Made by a program: the position numbers and the translations under genes. 64,000 bases of DNA from an uncultured Clostridia bacterium (GTDB lineage Bacteria; Bacillota; Clostridia; Lachnospirales; CAMVHY01), in NCBI GenBank assembly GCA_947427385.1, contig CANEHT010000002.1, positions 62,001-126,000 on the forward strand, given 5' to 3'. Of the stretch, positions 23,466-32,694 are shown in pieces (position 1 is the first letter of the stretch; each line of letters starts with the position of its first letter). The notes beneath the pieces are model-generated. The model did not search any database. It was not told the origin of the DNA and saw only the letters and a program-made list of their open reading frames with translations.

Positions 23466-24800
23466 ATGATAAAAAAAAAGAAATTTTATATTGCGCTATT
23501 TTGGCTCGTTATTCCAATGATTTTTCAAGATTTATTAAAGCATGGGCTTAATCTTGCGGATAATATAATGATAGGAATGCTTTCAGAAATTGAATTATCA
23601 GCAGTAAATCTGGCGAATCAGCCATTTTTTTTATTTTCAATAATGATTTTTGGATTGGTTAGTGGTAGTGCAGTTTTAATAGCACAATATTATGGTAAAA
23701 ATAATTTTACTGCAATCAACAAAATTATTTCTATCACAGTAACACTCGCATTAATTTTCACGTTAATATGGACGTATATAATCCTGGCGTTTCCAGAATA
23801 TATAATGCGGATTTTCATAGATGATAGTGAGATAATAGCAAATGGCGTGAGGTATTTAAAAATAATTGGTTGGACATATTTATTGTACGGAATAAATAGC
23901 ACATTAGTTTTGATATTGCGGAATCTTCGTATAATAAAGTTTACATTGCTAATAAATACAATCGCATTTTTTATAAATATAATTTTAGATTGGGGACTTA
24001 TTTTTGGGAATTTAAATCTGCCACAACTTCGAGTAGAAGGTGCGGCGATAGCAACATTGATAGCAAGAATTTTTGAAACTGCCGCAATTATTTTTTACGC
24101 AAATCATTGTGACAAACGAATCAAAATAAAACTCACACTCAATCCAGATAAAATTTTGCTCAAAGATTTTTTAAATTGCGGCTTCCCAGTTTTTATAAAT
24201 GAATCAATTTGGGCAATCGGCGTCGTAATTTATTCAATAGTTTTGACAAAATTGGGGACGCAAACAATTGTTGCAGCGAACATAACTTCAACACTTGAAC
24301 AATTTTTTTCGATAATAATTTTTCCAATCGCCCACGCAACATGTATAATAATTGGAAATGAAATTGGACATGGCGATGAAAAATACGCGAAACAATGCGC
24401 GCGAACATTGTTTATTATCGCGATAATTTTCGGATTTATTTTGGGCTTAGCATTATTTTTGTCGCGTGTACCAATCGTAAATTTTTATAATATTGAACAA
24501 GCAACAAAACTTTTGACATTACAATTCATAGATGTCACATCAATTTTAATTTTCATTGATTCAATCGGCATTATAACCATCGTAGGAATTTTACGTGGCG
24601 GCGGCGATACAAAATTTGCAATGTACATTGACATTTTATCCGTGTGGCTCGTATCATTACCGGCAGGAATTTTAGCGCTTTTTTGCCACTTGCCAACTTT
24701 AATAATTTTCATCGCTTTGCGTATGGATATAATCGTAAGGACATTTTTTTGTATACTTCGGTTGCGAAATGATAACTGGATAAAAAATGTAACACGATAA
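23466..24800 (+). CDS. MATE-family multidrug/cation efflux protein
   Basis: This is a 444-residue, twelve-helix MATE antiporter exporting drugs or organic cations in exchange for Na+ or H+. The first half has the QDLLKHGLNLADNIMIGML start, the paired SGSAVLIAQYYGKN motif and the GAAIATLIAR segment. The second half repeats the fold with ANITSTLEQFFSI, GNEIGHGDEKYAK and the GILRGGGDTKFAM motif. ATG 23466 is preferred to ATG 23448 because AAAGGTG lies between them at good spacing. The substrate cannot be read from sequence. It ends at a short palindromic relative of the composite intergenic elements. Confidence 0.9.
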   Translation: MIKKKKFYIALFWLVIPMIFQDLLKHGLNLADNIMIGMLSEIELSAVNLANQPFFLFSIMIFGLVSGSAVLIAQYYGKNNFTAINKIISITVTLALIFTLIWTYIILAFPEYIMRIFIDDSEIIANGVRYLKIIGWTYLLYGINSTLVLILRNLRIIKFTLLINTIAFFINIILDWGLIFGNLNLPQLRVEGAAIATLIARIFETAAIIFYANHCDKRIKIKLTLNPDKILLKDFLNCGFPVFINESIWAIGVVIYSIVLTKLGTQTIVAANITSTLEQFFSIIIFPIAHATCIIIGNEIGHGDEKYAKQCARTLFIIAIIFGFILGLALFLSRVPIVNFYNIEQATKLLTLQFIDVTSILIFIDSIGIITIVGILRGGGDTKFAMYIDILSVWLVSLPAGILALFCHLPTLIIFIALRMDIIVRTFFCILRLRNDNWIKNVTR

Positions 24801-24818
24801 ATAAATTTTACATAAACG

Positions 24819-24877
24819 TAAAAAGAACTTTAACTAAAAAAACTGCACTCGCAATTTTTTTGATAAAGTTCTTTTTT
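24819..24877. repeat. Short relative of the composite palindromic element (copy E)
   Basis: AAAAAGAACTTTA (24820-24832) and TAAAGTTCTTTTT (24864-24876) form the arms, flanking A and T tracts. It keeps the AAAGAACTTTAAC phrase of copies A-D but lacks the outer AAACC/GGTTT arms. It lies between convergent genes and probably terminates both. Confidence 0.7.
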
Positions 24878-24878
24878 A

Positions 24879-27800
24879 TTAGGAAGAAATTTCGGCAATA
24901 AAATTTTCATGCTCAGTAATAATTTCATCCAAACTTTTTGACGTTATCAAACAACAATAAGTTTCGCCATCATCTTGGTCATCTTCAAGTGAAGCTGAAT
25001 CCCCATGCTCATTTAAATAATCCATAAATTCATCGAAATAATCTTGTGGATCTTCAAAAAGATTAAGATTCTTGTCAATTTCTTCGTTTATTTTAATCGA
25101 AAGCGCCGTAAATTTCCCACGCGTAGTTTTATCCAAAGTTGTATCTTTTTCACTCGTCATGATAACAATTTTTTTATCCTTAAATTGCAAAATTGCATTG
25201 ACATCAATAACATTCACAACTAAATTACCATCGTCAAAGACTAATGACGAACTGTTATTACCACCTGAACCTGAATCAAGGTCATTGTTAAAGCTTTCAG
25301 CATTTTTTTCAGCTTTTTTCATGCGCATACTAAAACTTTCTTTGACAACTTCATTATTTTCGACTTGAAAGTCATCAAGTTGAGAAGAATTTTTTGCGAA
25401 ATCATCATCATCTTTAAGCTGCAAAAATTTTTCAAATAAAGCCACACGTGATTTTTCATTTTTATTATCGCTTAAAGCTTTTGACATTTGGTCAAGAGTA
25501 TCATATGAAAATTTGTAACTTCCAGCCAATTTTAATATTTGCAAGAAAATTTCTTTATTTTTCTTGGCATAACGCGCACCTAATTTTTTCACATAAAAAT
25601 CACGTGCAAGTTCCAAGTAAGATTTATTTTCCGGTTCAACATTGCCAGATATCAAAAATTCTTTCATATAGGCAAATTCTTTATCAGAAGTCAAATTTGT
25701 TGCAATGTTCATAACAAAATCAAATTTTTCTTTTTCAGAGATTTTGCTTAAAATTTTTTCTAATTGACTAATCGTAACAAAATTAATTTTTTTGTTAGTA
25801 AAAATTTTTCCGGCGCCCAAACTATATAAATTAACGATTTCATTTATTGAAATTTCAACATTTTTAACGGCCTGCAAAATTCTTTTGTCATTCAATAAAT
25901 CATCAATATGCGGGAAAATATTGTCAAATTCTTTATTACTTTCAAGCATATAAATAAAATCGATAAGTAAATTTGACATTTCTTGATCTAATTTAACGAG
26001 ATAAGTTGCTAATTTTTTCAATCTGTCAAAACTTATAACATTTTTAAGCCAAATTTTATCGACACCCAAATTACAAATTTTTATAATTTGATTTACATTT
26101 ATTGAACTATTAAAAATTACAGACGAAAGATTTTCAGCCAACATTAATTTATTGAAATACGGTGCAATTTTGTCGTAATCCTCATCACTTTTGATAATAC
26201 AAATCAAATTTGCGATACGGTCACGCTGTTCATTGTCATCAATTTCTTTCAAAAAATCCAAAGCTTTTGACTTACAACGTAAGCTTAAAAATCTGTTATT
26301 AAAAATTTTTCTGACATTTAATTTTCCCGCCAAATCATAAAGTACATCAAAGAATATAGACAAAATTTTAGATTTTTGTTCAAAAATCTTGTCAATATCA
26401 ATTAACTTATAAAAGAACGGCTGTAAAATTTTATATTCATTATCATCAGAAATCATTGACACTAAAATGGAAAGTTTACTTGCCTTATCATCTTGTTTTT
26501 CATTCGATATTAAATTTATTGCATCAGCTAAATTTTCAAAACTTAAATTAGTGTTACGAACAATATTTAATTTATTTTTATCGTCAAATGATATATGCAA
26601 CAAAGATTTATAATAATCAATTATATCCGACAAAATATCATTTGATTGCTCGTATGACTCAAGTGAATCATTCGTAGATAAAAATTTTTTTGCGAATCTA
26701 AATTCATTATCATTGCTTAGCTTCAAAATTAAATTTGTAACAATTCTACGTAAAGCTGCTGGGCGCTCAGATATAAACCTGTCCATTTGTTTAATAATTT
26801 TGAAACTAAATTTATGCAACTTTATAATTTCAACCGTGTAGGAACTTGCCGAAGAAACTCGAAAGTATTCCATATACATTTTTTTAACTTGGTCATGTAA
26901 AGAAATTTTGTTATTTTGAATTTCACGCATCATTTTTTTATTTTTAGCCAATTTAAACAAAGAATCTTTACAGTAATTAAATTCTTCATTTGATTGAATT
27001 TTTGTAACGAGAGCCAAAACATTGTTTATTTTGCTATCATCTTTGTTACATCGCTCAAGGATTTTGACAATTTCACGGACATTATCAAAACTAAAATCTT
27101 TTTTCAAAATACTTCCGGCGTCCATAAAATAAATTTTAAGCATTACGGGTAAAACTTCAATTAATGTAAAATTATTTTTAATCAAAATATCTGGCAATGT
27201 ATCGAAAACAGAAACCAAACTTATAAAAATTTTTGACTGCTCAAATTCATAATTATCACGAATCAGTGAAATTAATTTGACAACAGTGTCTAATCTTTTT
27301 TCATCAAAATTTTTATCTTCACTCAAAGTCAAAATCAAACTAAAAGCGCTATTTAAATTTTTTGACGATAAATTTTTGTTATGAACTTTTGACTTTATAT
27401 CATTATAAATTTCTATGGCCTCAGAAACTGAACATTTTTTATAGGAAACATCATCCGTCAACTTTTGACAATCTATAATTGAAACTAGCAATGACTGTAA
27501 CTTTTTACATTCATCATCTGATTTAACACGATTAATCCAAATACGTACGATATTTTGCGATTCAACAGGTAAAATCATTAAGACATCAACAATCCAAACG
27601 AGATTGTCGAAACTCAACTCATTTTTAAAATTGTGCATATTATATTTGACAATATTGACCGCAGACGGTAATTTTTTTTTGTCATTTAAAACTTCTTCAT
27701 ATAACTTATCCGATGCAACAATTTCTTTAAAATAAAATTCTGCGTTCAAAAATTCGTCATCAGTTTTTAGTAAATCTAACAATTTCCAAAACTTTTCAAC

Positions 27801-28139
27801 ATAATTAACTTCATCCAACGAATTTAACACGTCAACAATTTTTTTTTTCACATCAAATGAGAAACGGCGATCCAAAATTATTTTACGCTGCATCCCATAT
27901 GAAACCACATCCAATGGCAATTGGCAATCATAAAATTTTTTTACAACATCTAAAAAAGTAAATTCATCGCCAAGATAATCCGACACATTTTTAACATCAA
28001 AATTGTCAAAGAAATCTTGCGCATATTCCAAATTTTCTGGCGTCAATTCAGAAACATCGACAAGTTTATCTAACCCGGCATCTTTAATTTTTTTTGTGTT
28101 AGCCTCACCAAGCAAGTTTTCCCAATTAGAATTTTTCAT
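24879..28139 (-). CDS. 1086-residue alpha-solenoid repeat protein, unknown function
   Basis: This large cytoplasmic protein has no signal or membrane segment. I see at least seven diverged copies of a unit of about 105-130 residues. Each contains a (F/L)SFDxLxxIxxxL helix, a second helix and a landmark of the type L(x)5-6 (S/D)(D/N)xEFxxxxxF, for example SFDNVREIVKIL with SNEEFNYCKD, SFENLADAINLIS with SDDNEYKIL, SFDRLKKLATYL with SNKEFDNIF, and FVTISQLEKIL with SDKEFAYMKEF. This predicts an alpha-helical solenoid. The last about 120 residues differ: SGSGGNNSSS linker, a beta-like FDDGNLVVNVIDVNAILQF stretch and an acidic helix (DPQDYFDEFMDYL). It follows tkt by 18 nt with a GGTGA site, so it is probably the last gene of asp23-fakA-tkt. 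Confidence 0.85.
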   Translation of the reverse strand: MKNSNWENLLGEANTKKIKDAGLDKLVDVSELTPENLEYAQDFFDNFDVKNVSDYLGDEFTFLDVVKKFYDCQLPLDVVSYGMQRKIILDRRFSFDVKKKIVDVLNSLDEVNYVEKFWKLLDLLKTDDEFLNAEFYFKEIVASDKLYEEVLNDKKKLPSAVNIVKYNMHNFKNELSFDNLVWIVDVLMILPVESQNIVRIWINRVKSDDECKKLQSLLVSIIDCQKLTDDVSYKKCSVSEAIEIYNDIKSKVHNKNLSSKNLNSAFSLILTLSEDKNFDEKRLDTVVKLISLIRDNYEFEQSKIFISLVSVFDTLPDILIKNNFTLIEVLPVMLKIYFMDAGSILKKDFSFDNVREIVKILERCNKDDSKINNVLALVTKIQSNEEFNYCKDSLFKLAKNKKMMREIQNNKISLHDQVKKMYMEYFRVSSASSYTVEIIKLHKFSFKIIKQMDRFISERPAALRRIVTNLILKLSNDNEFRFAKKFLSTNDSLESYEQSNDILSDIIDYYKSLLHISFDDKNKLNIVRNTNLSFENLADAINLISNEKQDDKASKLSILVSMISDDNEYKILQPFFYKLIDIDKIFEQKSKILSIFFDVLYDLAGKLNVRKIFNNRFLSLRCKSKALDFLKEIDDNEQRDRIANLICIIKSDEDYDKIAPYFNKLMLAENLSSVIFNSSINVNQIIKICNLGVDKIWLKNVISFDRLKKLATYLVKLDQEMSNLLIDFIYMLESNKEFDNIFPHIDDLLNDKRILQAVKNVEISINEIVNLYSLGAGKIFTNKKINFVTISQLEKILSKISEKEKFDFVMNIATNLTSDKEFAYMKEFLISGNVEPENKSYLELARDFYVKKLGARYAKKNKEIFLQILKLAGSYKFSYDTLDQMSKALSDNKNEKSRVALFEKFLQLKDDDDFAKNSSQLDDFQVENNEVVKESFSMRMKKAEKNAESFNNDLDSGSGGNNSSSLVFDDGNLVVNVIDVNAILQFKDKKIVIMTSEKDTTLDKTTRGKFTALSIKINEEIDKNLNLFEDPQDYFDEFMDYLNEHGDSASLEDDQDDGETYCCLITSKSLDEIITEHENFIAEISS

Positions 28140-28157
28140 GAAGCATCACCATTCCAA

Positions 28158-30128
28158 TCAATAACTTAAAATTTCTTTGGCACACTTAACAATATTTTCA
28201 ACGGTAAATCCAAATTTGTCAAATAAAATATCAGCTGGCGCCGAAGCCCCAAATCTATTCATCAAAATAATTTTTCCATCTAGCCCTACATATTTATGCC
28301 AGCCAAAATCTGTTGCTGCTTCAACTGCAAGCCTTGCACGAATATTTTTCGGCAACAAACTTTCTTTATATTCATGTGATTGTTTGTCAAAGACTTCAAA
28401 CGAAACCATACTGATAACGCGCGAACTTATGCCTAACTTATTTAACTCATCATATGCCTTGTAAATTAATGAAACTTCTGAACCAGAGGCCATCATAATA
28501 ATTTGTGGATTATCGCTGTCGCACAAAATATATGCTCCTTTTAAAGCATTCTTACCCGTTTCACGCAGTAGCGGTAATTTTTGTCGCGACAAAACTATTG
28601 CAGTCGGCCCCGATAAATTTGTCAAAGCGTAATGCCAAGCTGCAACAGTCTCATTCGTATCACAAGGCCGAAATACCGTAAAATTTGGAATGCTACGAAG
28701 CATTGCCAATTGTTCAATTGGTTGATGTGTCGCACCATCTTCACCAACACCTATACTATCATGTGTCAAAACGTTTATAACAGGCAAGTCCATCAACGCT
28801 GATAAACGCATTGCCGGCTTCATATAATCACTAAATACCAAAAAACCTGCAACATATGGTCGTAAACCGCCGTGTGCTGCTAAACCATTTGCAATCGCTG
28901 CCATTGCATGTTCACGTATTCCAAAATGCAAATTTGAACCAGCGGGATTTGTCGGCGAATAAAAATCACGATCTTCCATTACAGTTTTTGTTGATGGAGC
29001 CAAATCAGCCGAACCACCAATTAAATTTGGCACAACCTTGCTTAATTTGTTGAGCACAATTTGCGAAGAAACACGCGTTGGCAAATCACCATCATATTGC
29101 CAAAAATCATCATCAAATTCAATTTTGGAATCATGCCAATTTTTCCACTCATCAGCTTTTTGCGGATATTTTTGTGCATATTCTTCAAATAATTTATTCC
29201 ATTCATCTTCATTATTTTGACAAATATTTTTGATGTCACTCATATATTTTAAAACTTCATCAGGTACAAAAAATAAATCTTCATATTGCCAATGAAAAAA
29301 TTTTTTCATCGCATTAATTTCATCTTCACCTAGCGGCTCACCATGCGCACAAGCTTTACCTTGTTTGTTTGGTGCACCATAACCTATCTGCGTTTTTATT
29401 TGAATAATCGAAGGCCGTGTCAAATCATTTTTTGCAGTCTTAATCGCAATATTGATATCGTTTAAATTATTTCCGTCCAAAACTTTTATCGTCTGCCAAC
29501 CGTATGCATCAAATCTTTTTAACACATCTTCATTGAAACTTAAATCTGTACTACCCTCAATCGTTATATCATTTGAATCATACAAAACAATAATTTTGCC
29601 AAGTTTCAGCGTTCCAGCCAAAGATGCTGCTTCAGCCGAAATTCCTTCCATCAAGCAACCATCTCCACATAAAACATAAGTGAAATGGTCAACAATATTA
29701 AAATCCGATTCATTAAATTTTGCCGCTAAATGACTTTCGGCCAACGCCATTCCAATCGCATTAGCAAAGCCTTGACCCAATGCACCTGTTGTAACTTCAA
29801 CGCCAGGCGTCAAGTTATATTCGGGATGTCCCGGCGTCAAACTTGCCCATTGACGGAAATTTTTCAAATCATCAAGCGTCAATCCGAAGCCAAATAAAAA
29901 TAATAATGAATACAACAATGCTGAACCATGTCCAGCCGACAAAATAAATCTATCTCTATCAACCCAATTTGGATTTTGCGGATTAAATTTCATATGCTTC
30001 GACCAAAGTGTAAAAGCAGCTGGCGCCGCTCCCAACGGTAAACCCGGATGTCCGGAATTAGCTTTTTGAATCATTTCGGCCGCTAAAATTCGGATTGTAT
30101 TGACCGTCAAATTATCTATATTTTCCAT
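28158..30128 (-). CDS. tkt: Transketolase
   Basis: This 656-residue thiamine-diphosphate enzyme transfers two-carbon units between sugar phosphates in the pentose phosphate pathway. It has KANSGHPGLPLG at the start, the phosphate-binding SAGHGS, GALGQGFANAIGMA, the ThDP motif GDGCLMEGISAEA to SND, the pyrimidine-binding RVSSQIVLNKL half, FGIREHAMAAIANG with the catalytic glutamate, and THDSIGVGEDGATHQPIE. Length matches the bacterial enzyme. It has an AGGAGGA ribosome site. It lies 30 nt downstream of fakA on the same strand. Confidence 0.97.
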   Translation of the reverse strand: MENIDNLTVNTIRILAAEMIQKANSGHPGLPLGAAPAAFTLWSKHMKFNPQNPNWVDRDRFILSAGHGSALLYSLLFLFGFGLTLDDLKNFRQWASLTPGHPEYNLTPGVEVTTGALGQGFANAIGMALAESHLAAKFNESDFNIVDHFTYVLCGDGCLMEGISAEAASLAGTLKLGKIIVLYDSNDITIEGSTDLSFNEDVLKRFDAYGWQTIKVLDGNNLNDINIAIKTAKNDLTRPSIIQIKTQIGYGAPNKQGKACAHGEPLGEDEINAMKKFFHWQYEDLFFVPDEVLKYMSDIKNICQNNEDEWNKLFEEYAQKYPQKADEWKNWHDSKIEFDDDFWQYDGDLPTRVSSQIVLNKLSKVVPNLIGGSADLAPSTKTVMEDRDFYSPTNPAGSNLHFGIREHAMAAIANGLAAHGGLRPYVAGFLVFSDYMKPAMRLSALMDLPVINVLTHDSIGVGEDGATHQPIEQLAMLRSIPNFTVFRPCDTNETVAAWHYALTNLSGPTAIVLSRQKLPLLRETGKNALKGAYILCDSDNPQIIMMASGSEVSLIYKAYDELNKLGISSRVISMVSFEVFDKQSHEYKESLLPKNIRARLAVEAATDFGWHKYVGLDGKIILMNRFGASAPADILFDKFGFTVENIVKCAKEILSY

Positions 30129-30158
30129 CGCAAATCCTCCTCCGCAAAATTTTTTTAC

Positions 30159-31727
30159 CTATTCAATCGAAATTATATAGTAATAAAGTGGCTGTTCGCC
30201 ATCATAAATTTCAATTTCTAACTGTGGATATTTTTGTTTGGCATAGTCAAAAATACTTTGCGCCGCATCAAAATCTACATCTTTACCATAATAAATTGTC
30301 AAAACTTCGCCATCTTTTTCCGCCAATAAATCAATCAATTGTTTTGTGGCAGTGTCTAAATCTTTTTGCGCCACCACAATATCATCTTCAATAATTCCCA
30401 AAATATCGCCTTGTTCAATTTTATTGCCGTCATATTCAGAATCACGAACTGCATAAGTAACTTGACCAGTTTTGACAAGATTAATAGCATCTCGCATTTG
30501 TTCAATATTATCACTATCGGGAACACAATTCAACAACGCCGAAATTCCTTGTGGAAGAGTTTGCGTCGGCAAAACTACAATTTCTTTATCCTCAACAAGT
30601 TCACCAACCTGTTCGGCGGCAAGAATAACATTTTTATTATTAGGCAAAATAATAATTTTGTCGGCATTTATTTTCGCGATTGCATTCAAAAAATCTTCAA
30701 TACTTGGCGTACCTTCGACAATTTCATCGGCACCCAAATTTTTAAATAATTCGTTAAAACCTTTACCGGATGAAACTGCAATAAATCCCAAACTTTTTCG
30801 TGGCTCTGAATTTTTTACAATTTCATCGTGCTGTGATTTTAAATTTTCAAATCTGACATTAAAAACTGTCCAAAATTCCAGCGCTTTTTCTACGACTTTA
30901 TCAGGAACATTTGTATGTGCATGAATTCGTGTGAATTCATCGCCATTTGTAACAACTAAAGAGTCGCCAACTTCTGAAAGAAACTTTTTAAAATCTTCCA
31001 AGTCATTCTCATCCGGTTCACTAACATCTATCAAGACTTCGTAATTAAAATCAATAGGGTCTAGTGGAGATTGTTTAGGTAAAACTCGTTCATCATTATC
31101 AATTTCAAAAACAACTTCATTATTTAAAGATTTTAATGCACCCTCAAATAAAAATAATAAACCACGTGCGCCGGAATCAACAACACCGGCTTGTTTTAAT
31201 TGTGGAAGCATATCAATTGTATCGTTCAAAACTTTTTTGCCGTATATAATTGTTGACATTAAAGCTTGTTCAAAATCATCGTAATTCAAAATTTCCTCAG
31301 AAAATTTTTCTGCGATTTCACGTGCTAAAGTTAAAATTGTACCTTCTTTTGGTTTCATAACTGCTTTATACGCCATCTGGGCTGCTTTCATAAGTGCTAA
31401 TGCGATATCTTCATTTGATGCAACGGTAATATTTTCTAAACCTTTTGCGAAGCCACGAAATAATTGTGATAGGATTACGCCTGAATTTCCACGTGCACCT
31501 TTTAATGCACCGGTAGCTGCAACTTTTGCGACATAGCTAATATCGTTGGAATTTAAATTTTCAATTTCATGGGCGGCTGATAAAACAGTTAAGGACATAT
31601 TCGTACCGGTATCGCCATCAGGTACGGGAAACACATTTAATGAGTCAACATAATCTTTATTAATATCGAGTTCGTTAGCCGCAGCCGTAATCATTTTAGA
31701 GAGTAAAAAACCATTTAAGATAGTCAT
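30159..31727 (-). CDS. fakA: Fatty acid kinase catalytic subunit FakA (DAK2/YloV family)
   Basis: This 522-residue protein has the N-terminal DAK2 domain with the nucleotide-binding VFPVPDGDTGTNM motif and GARGNSGVILSQLFRG, a middle domain and a C-terminal DegV-like-partner region (PNNKNVILAAEQ, LPTQTLPQGISALL). FakA phosphorylates fatty acids presented by a DegV-family FakB protein; a DegV-family gene is in this window at 43999. It follows asp23 by 12 nt, the conserved Asp23-FakA pairing of Bacillota. It is slightly shorter than Bacillus YloV. Confidence 0.93.
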   Translation of the reverse strand: MTILNGFLLSKMITAAANELDINKDYVDSLNVFPVPDGDTGTNMSLTVLSAAHEIENLNSNDISYVAKVAATGALKGARGNSGVILSQLFRGFAKGLENITVASNEDIALALMKAAQMAYKAVMKPKEGTILTLAREIAEKFSEEILNYDDFEQALMSTIIYGKKVLNDTIDMLPQLKQAGVVDSGARGLLFLFEGALKSLNNEVVFEIDNDERVLPKQSPLDPIDFNYEVLIDVSEPDENDLEDFKKFLSEVGDSLVVTNGDEFTRIHAHTNVPDKVVEKALEFWTVFNVRFENLKSQHDEIVKNSEPRKSLGFIAVSSGKGFNELFKNLGADEIVEGTPSIEDFLNAIAKINADKIIILPNNKNVILAAEQVGELVEDKEIVVLPTQTLPQGISALLNCVPDSDNIEQMRDAINLVKTGQVTYAVRDSEYDGNKIEQGDILGIIEDDIVVAQKDLDTATKQLIDLLAEKDGEVLTIYYGKDVDFDAAQSIFDYAKQKYPQLEIEIYDGEQPLYYYIISIE

Positions 31728-31739
31728 AGAACAACCTCC

Positions 31740-32090
31740 TTAGTCAACGCGTACACCCTCAACGAAGACATTTATTTTATCAACAATAAAGCCCAAATTT
31801 TCCTCTAATTTATACTTTACAGTAGAAATTAAAGTATCAATAATAGCCGAGATATTGGTACCGAACTCAACAATAATATGCATATCGAGGTTAATTAAAT
31901 TATCAACGGAATATAATTTAATACCTTTAGTAAGATTTTCTTTTTTAAGTAATTGAACGAAACCATCTTTCATATTTTTAGAAGCCATACCGACGATACC
32001 GTAACATTCCATAGCGGCAAAGCCAGCAATACGAGCGATAACATCTTTATCAATAAAGATATTCCCAAAATCATTTTTAATATTCGGCAA
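31740..32090 (-). CDS. Asp23/Gls24 family envelope stress protein (YloU-like)
   Basis: This 116-residue Asp23-family protein has GNIFIDKDVIARIAGFAAMECYGIVGMA at the start and a C-terminal INVFVEGVRVD. These proteins are small, abundant and envelope-associated, and are typically encoded just upstream of fakA, as here. The frame extends upstream to an ATG at 32126, but AAAGGGGGAA lies 9 nt before the TTG at 32090, which gives the usual length; that TTG start is therefore preferred. Confidence 0.88.
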   Translation of the reverse strand: MPNIKNDFGNIFIDKDVIARIAGFAAMECYGIVGMASKNMKDGFVQLLKKENLTKGIKLYSVDNLINLDMHIIVEFGTNISAIIDTLISTVKYKLEENLGFIVDKINVFVEGVRVD

Positions 32091-32126
32091 AAAAAATTCC
32101 CCCTTTACATAAATAAAATTTAACAT

Positions 32127-32135
32127 ATTATAACA
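32127..32135 (-). promoter_or_regulatory. Extended -10 promoter of asp23-fakA-tkt
   Basis: On the minus strand TGTTATAAT, a perfect TATAAT with the TGn extension, ends 37 nt before the TTG start. No good -35 is visible. Confidence 0.45.
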
Positions 32136-32172
32136 TATAAGTAAGTAAGAGAAAAAATTTTTTTTATGGCAT

Positions 32173-32203
32173 AAAAAAAAAATCCGTATGTACGGATTTT
32201 TTT
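32173..32203 (-). terminator. Terminator of the 32208 gene
   Basis: The stem AAAAATCCGTA/TACGGATTTTT with a 2-nt centre and T/A runs on both sides lies directly after the 32208 stop. Confidence 0.75.
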
Positions 32204-32207
32204 CTTT

Positions 32208-32525
32208 CTATATTGCATTATGAGTAAAGCATGCAATTGAACAAATAGGAATAATAGCGACGGAACCAAGTGGGTTCCCATTAAAATTATTATTACCGAA
32301 GAAAAAATTATTTTGTATCGTACCGTAAGAATTCATACGATTTGTACATGCACTACCAAGTGGACAAGATGGTGATGCGCCAACGTTACATAATAATCTA
32401 ACATTGTTATTATCGACAGATAATAGGACACCAGTAAAACCTCTGCCGGATAATCCACCACTTGTAGTAAAAATCGTAACGGTCTGTCCGATATAGCGAT
32501 ACATATTTTCAGTTAATGCAGGCAT
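32208..32525 (-). CDS. Small Sm-like Gly/Asn/Cys protein, candidate spore-surface protein (copy 1)
   Basis: This 105-residue protein has its core YIGQTVTIFTTSGGLSGRGF followed by TGVLLSVDNNNVRLL, which resembles an Sm/SH3-like beta barrel (GQxVTVxxxxG..GxVxxVxxNxVxL). A cysteine-bearing segment (PSCPLGSACTNR), an asparagine- and phenylalanine-rich loop and the ending CFTHNAI follow. Its paralogue lies divergently at 32695. Similar short proteins occur in spore formers and look like coat or exosporium components, but I know of no proven role. It has a GGGAGGTGATTAATA ribosome site. Confidence 0.75.
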   Translation of the reverse strand: MPALTENMYRYIGQTVTIFTTSGGLSGRGFTGVLLSVDNNNVRLLCNVGASPSCPLGSACTNRMNSYGTIQNNFFFGNNNFNGNPLGSVAIIPICSIACFTHNAI

Positions 32526-32548
32526 TATTAATCACCTCCCATAAAAAA

Positions 32549-32665
32549 TTTTTAGGGGCCCCAAAAATAATTTATGACAAGCAGGTGATTTTTGTTACGA
32601 GCTATAGCTTGTAACAATTAAAATAAAATTCCATAAAATGTACTAGTAATTCAAAATGAATTACT
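32549..32665. promoter_or_regulatory. Divergent intergenic region with three palindromes
   Basis: Three separate inverted repeats lie between the two paralogous genes: TTTTAGGGGCCCCAAAAA around 32550-32567; a 26-bp near-perfect palindrome centred on GAGCTATAGCTT at 32592-32617; and AGTAATTCA/TGAATTACT at 32645-32665. They may be operators or transcript hairpins; I see no clear -35/-10 pair. Confidence 0.5.
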
Positions 32666-32694
32666 TAAAAAAAAATATGAAAGGAGGGATAGAA

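Noticed and set aside
30366-30924. Two plus-strand frames of 127 and 150 codons opposite fakA
   Set aside because: fakA is a clear family member over the whole region and the opposite frames show no motif or start signal.
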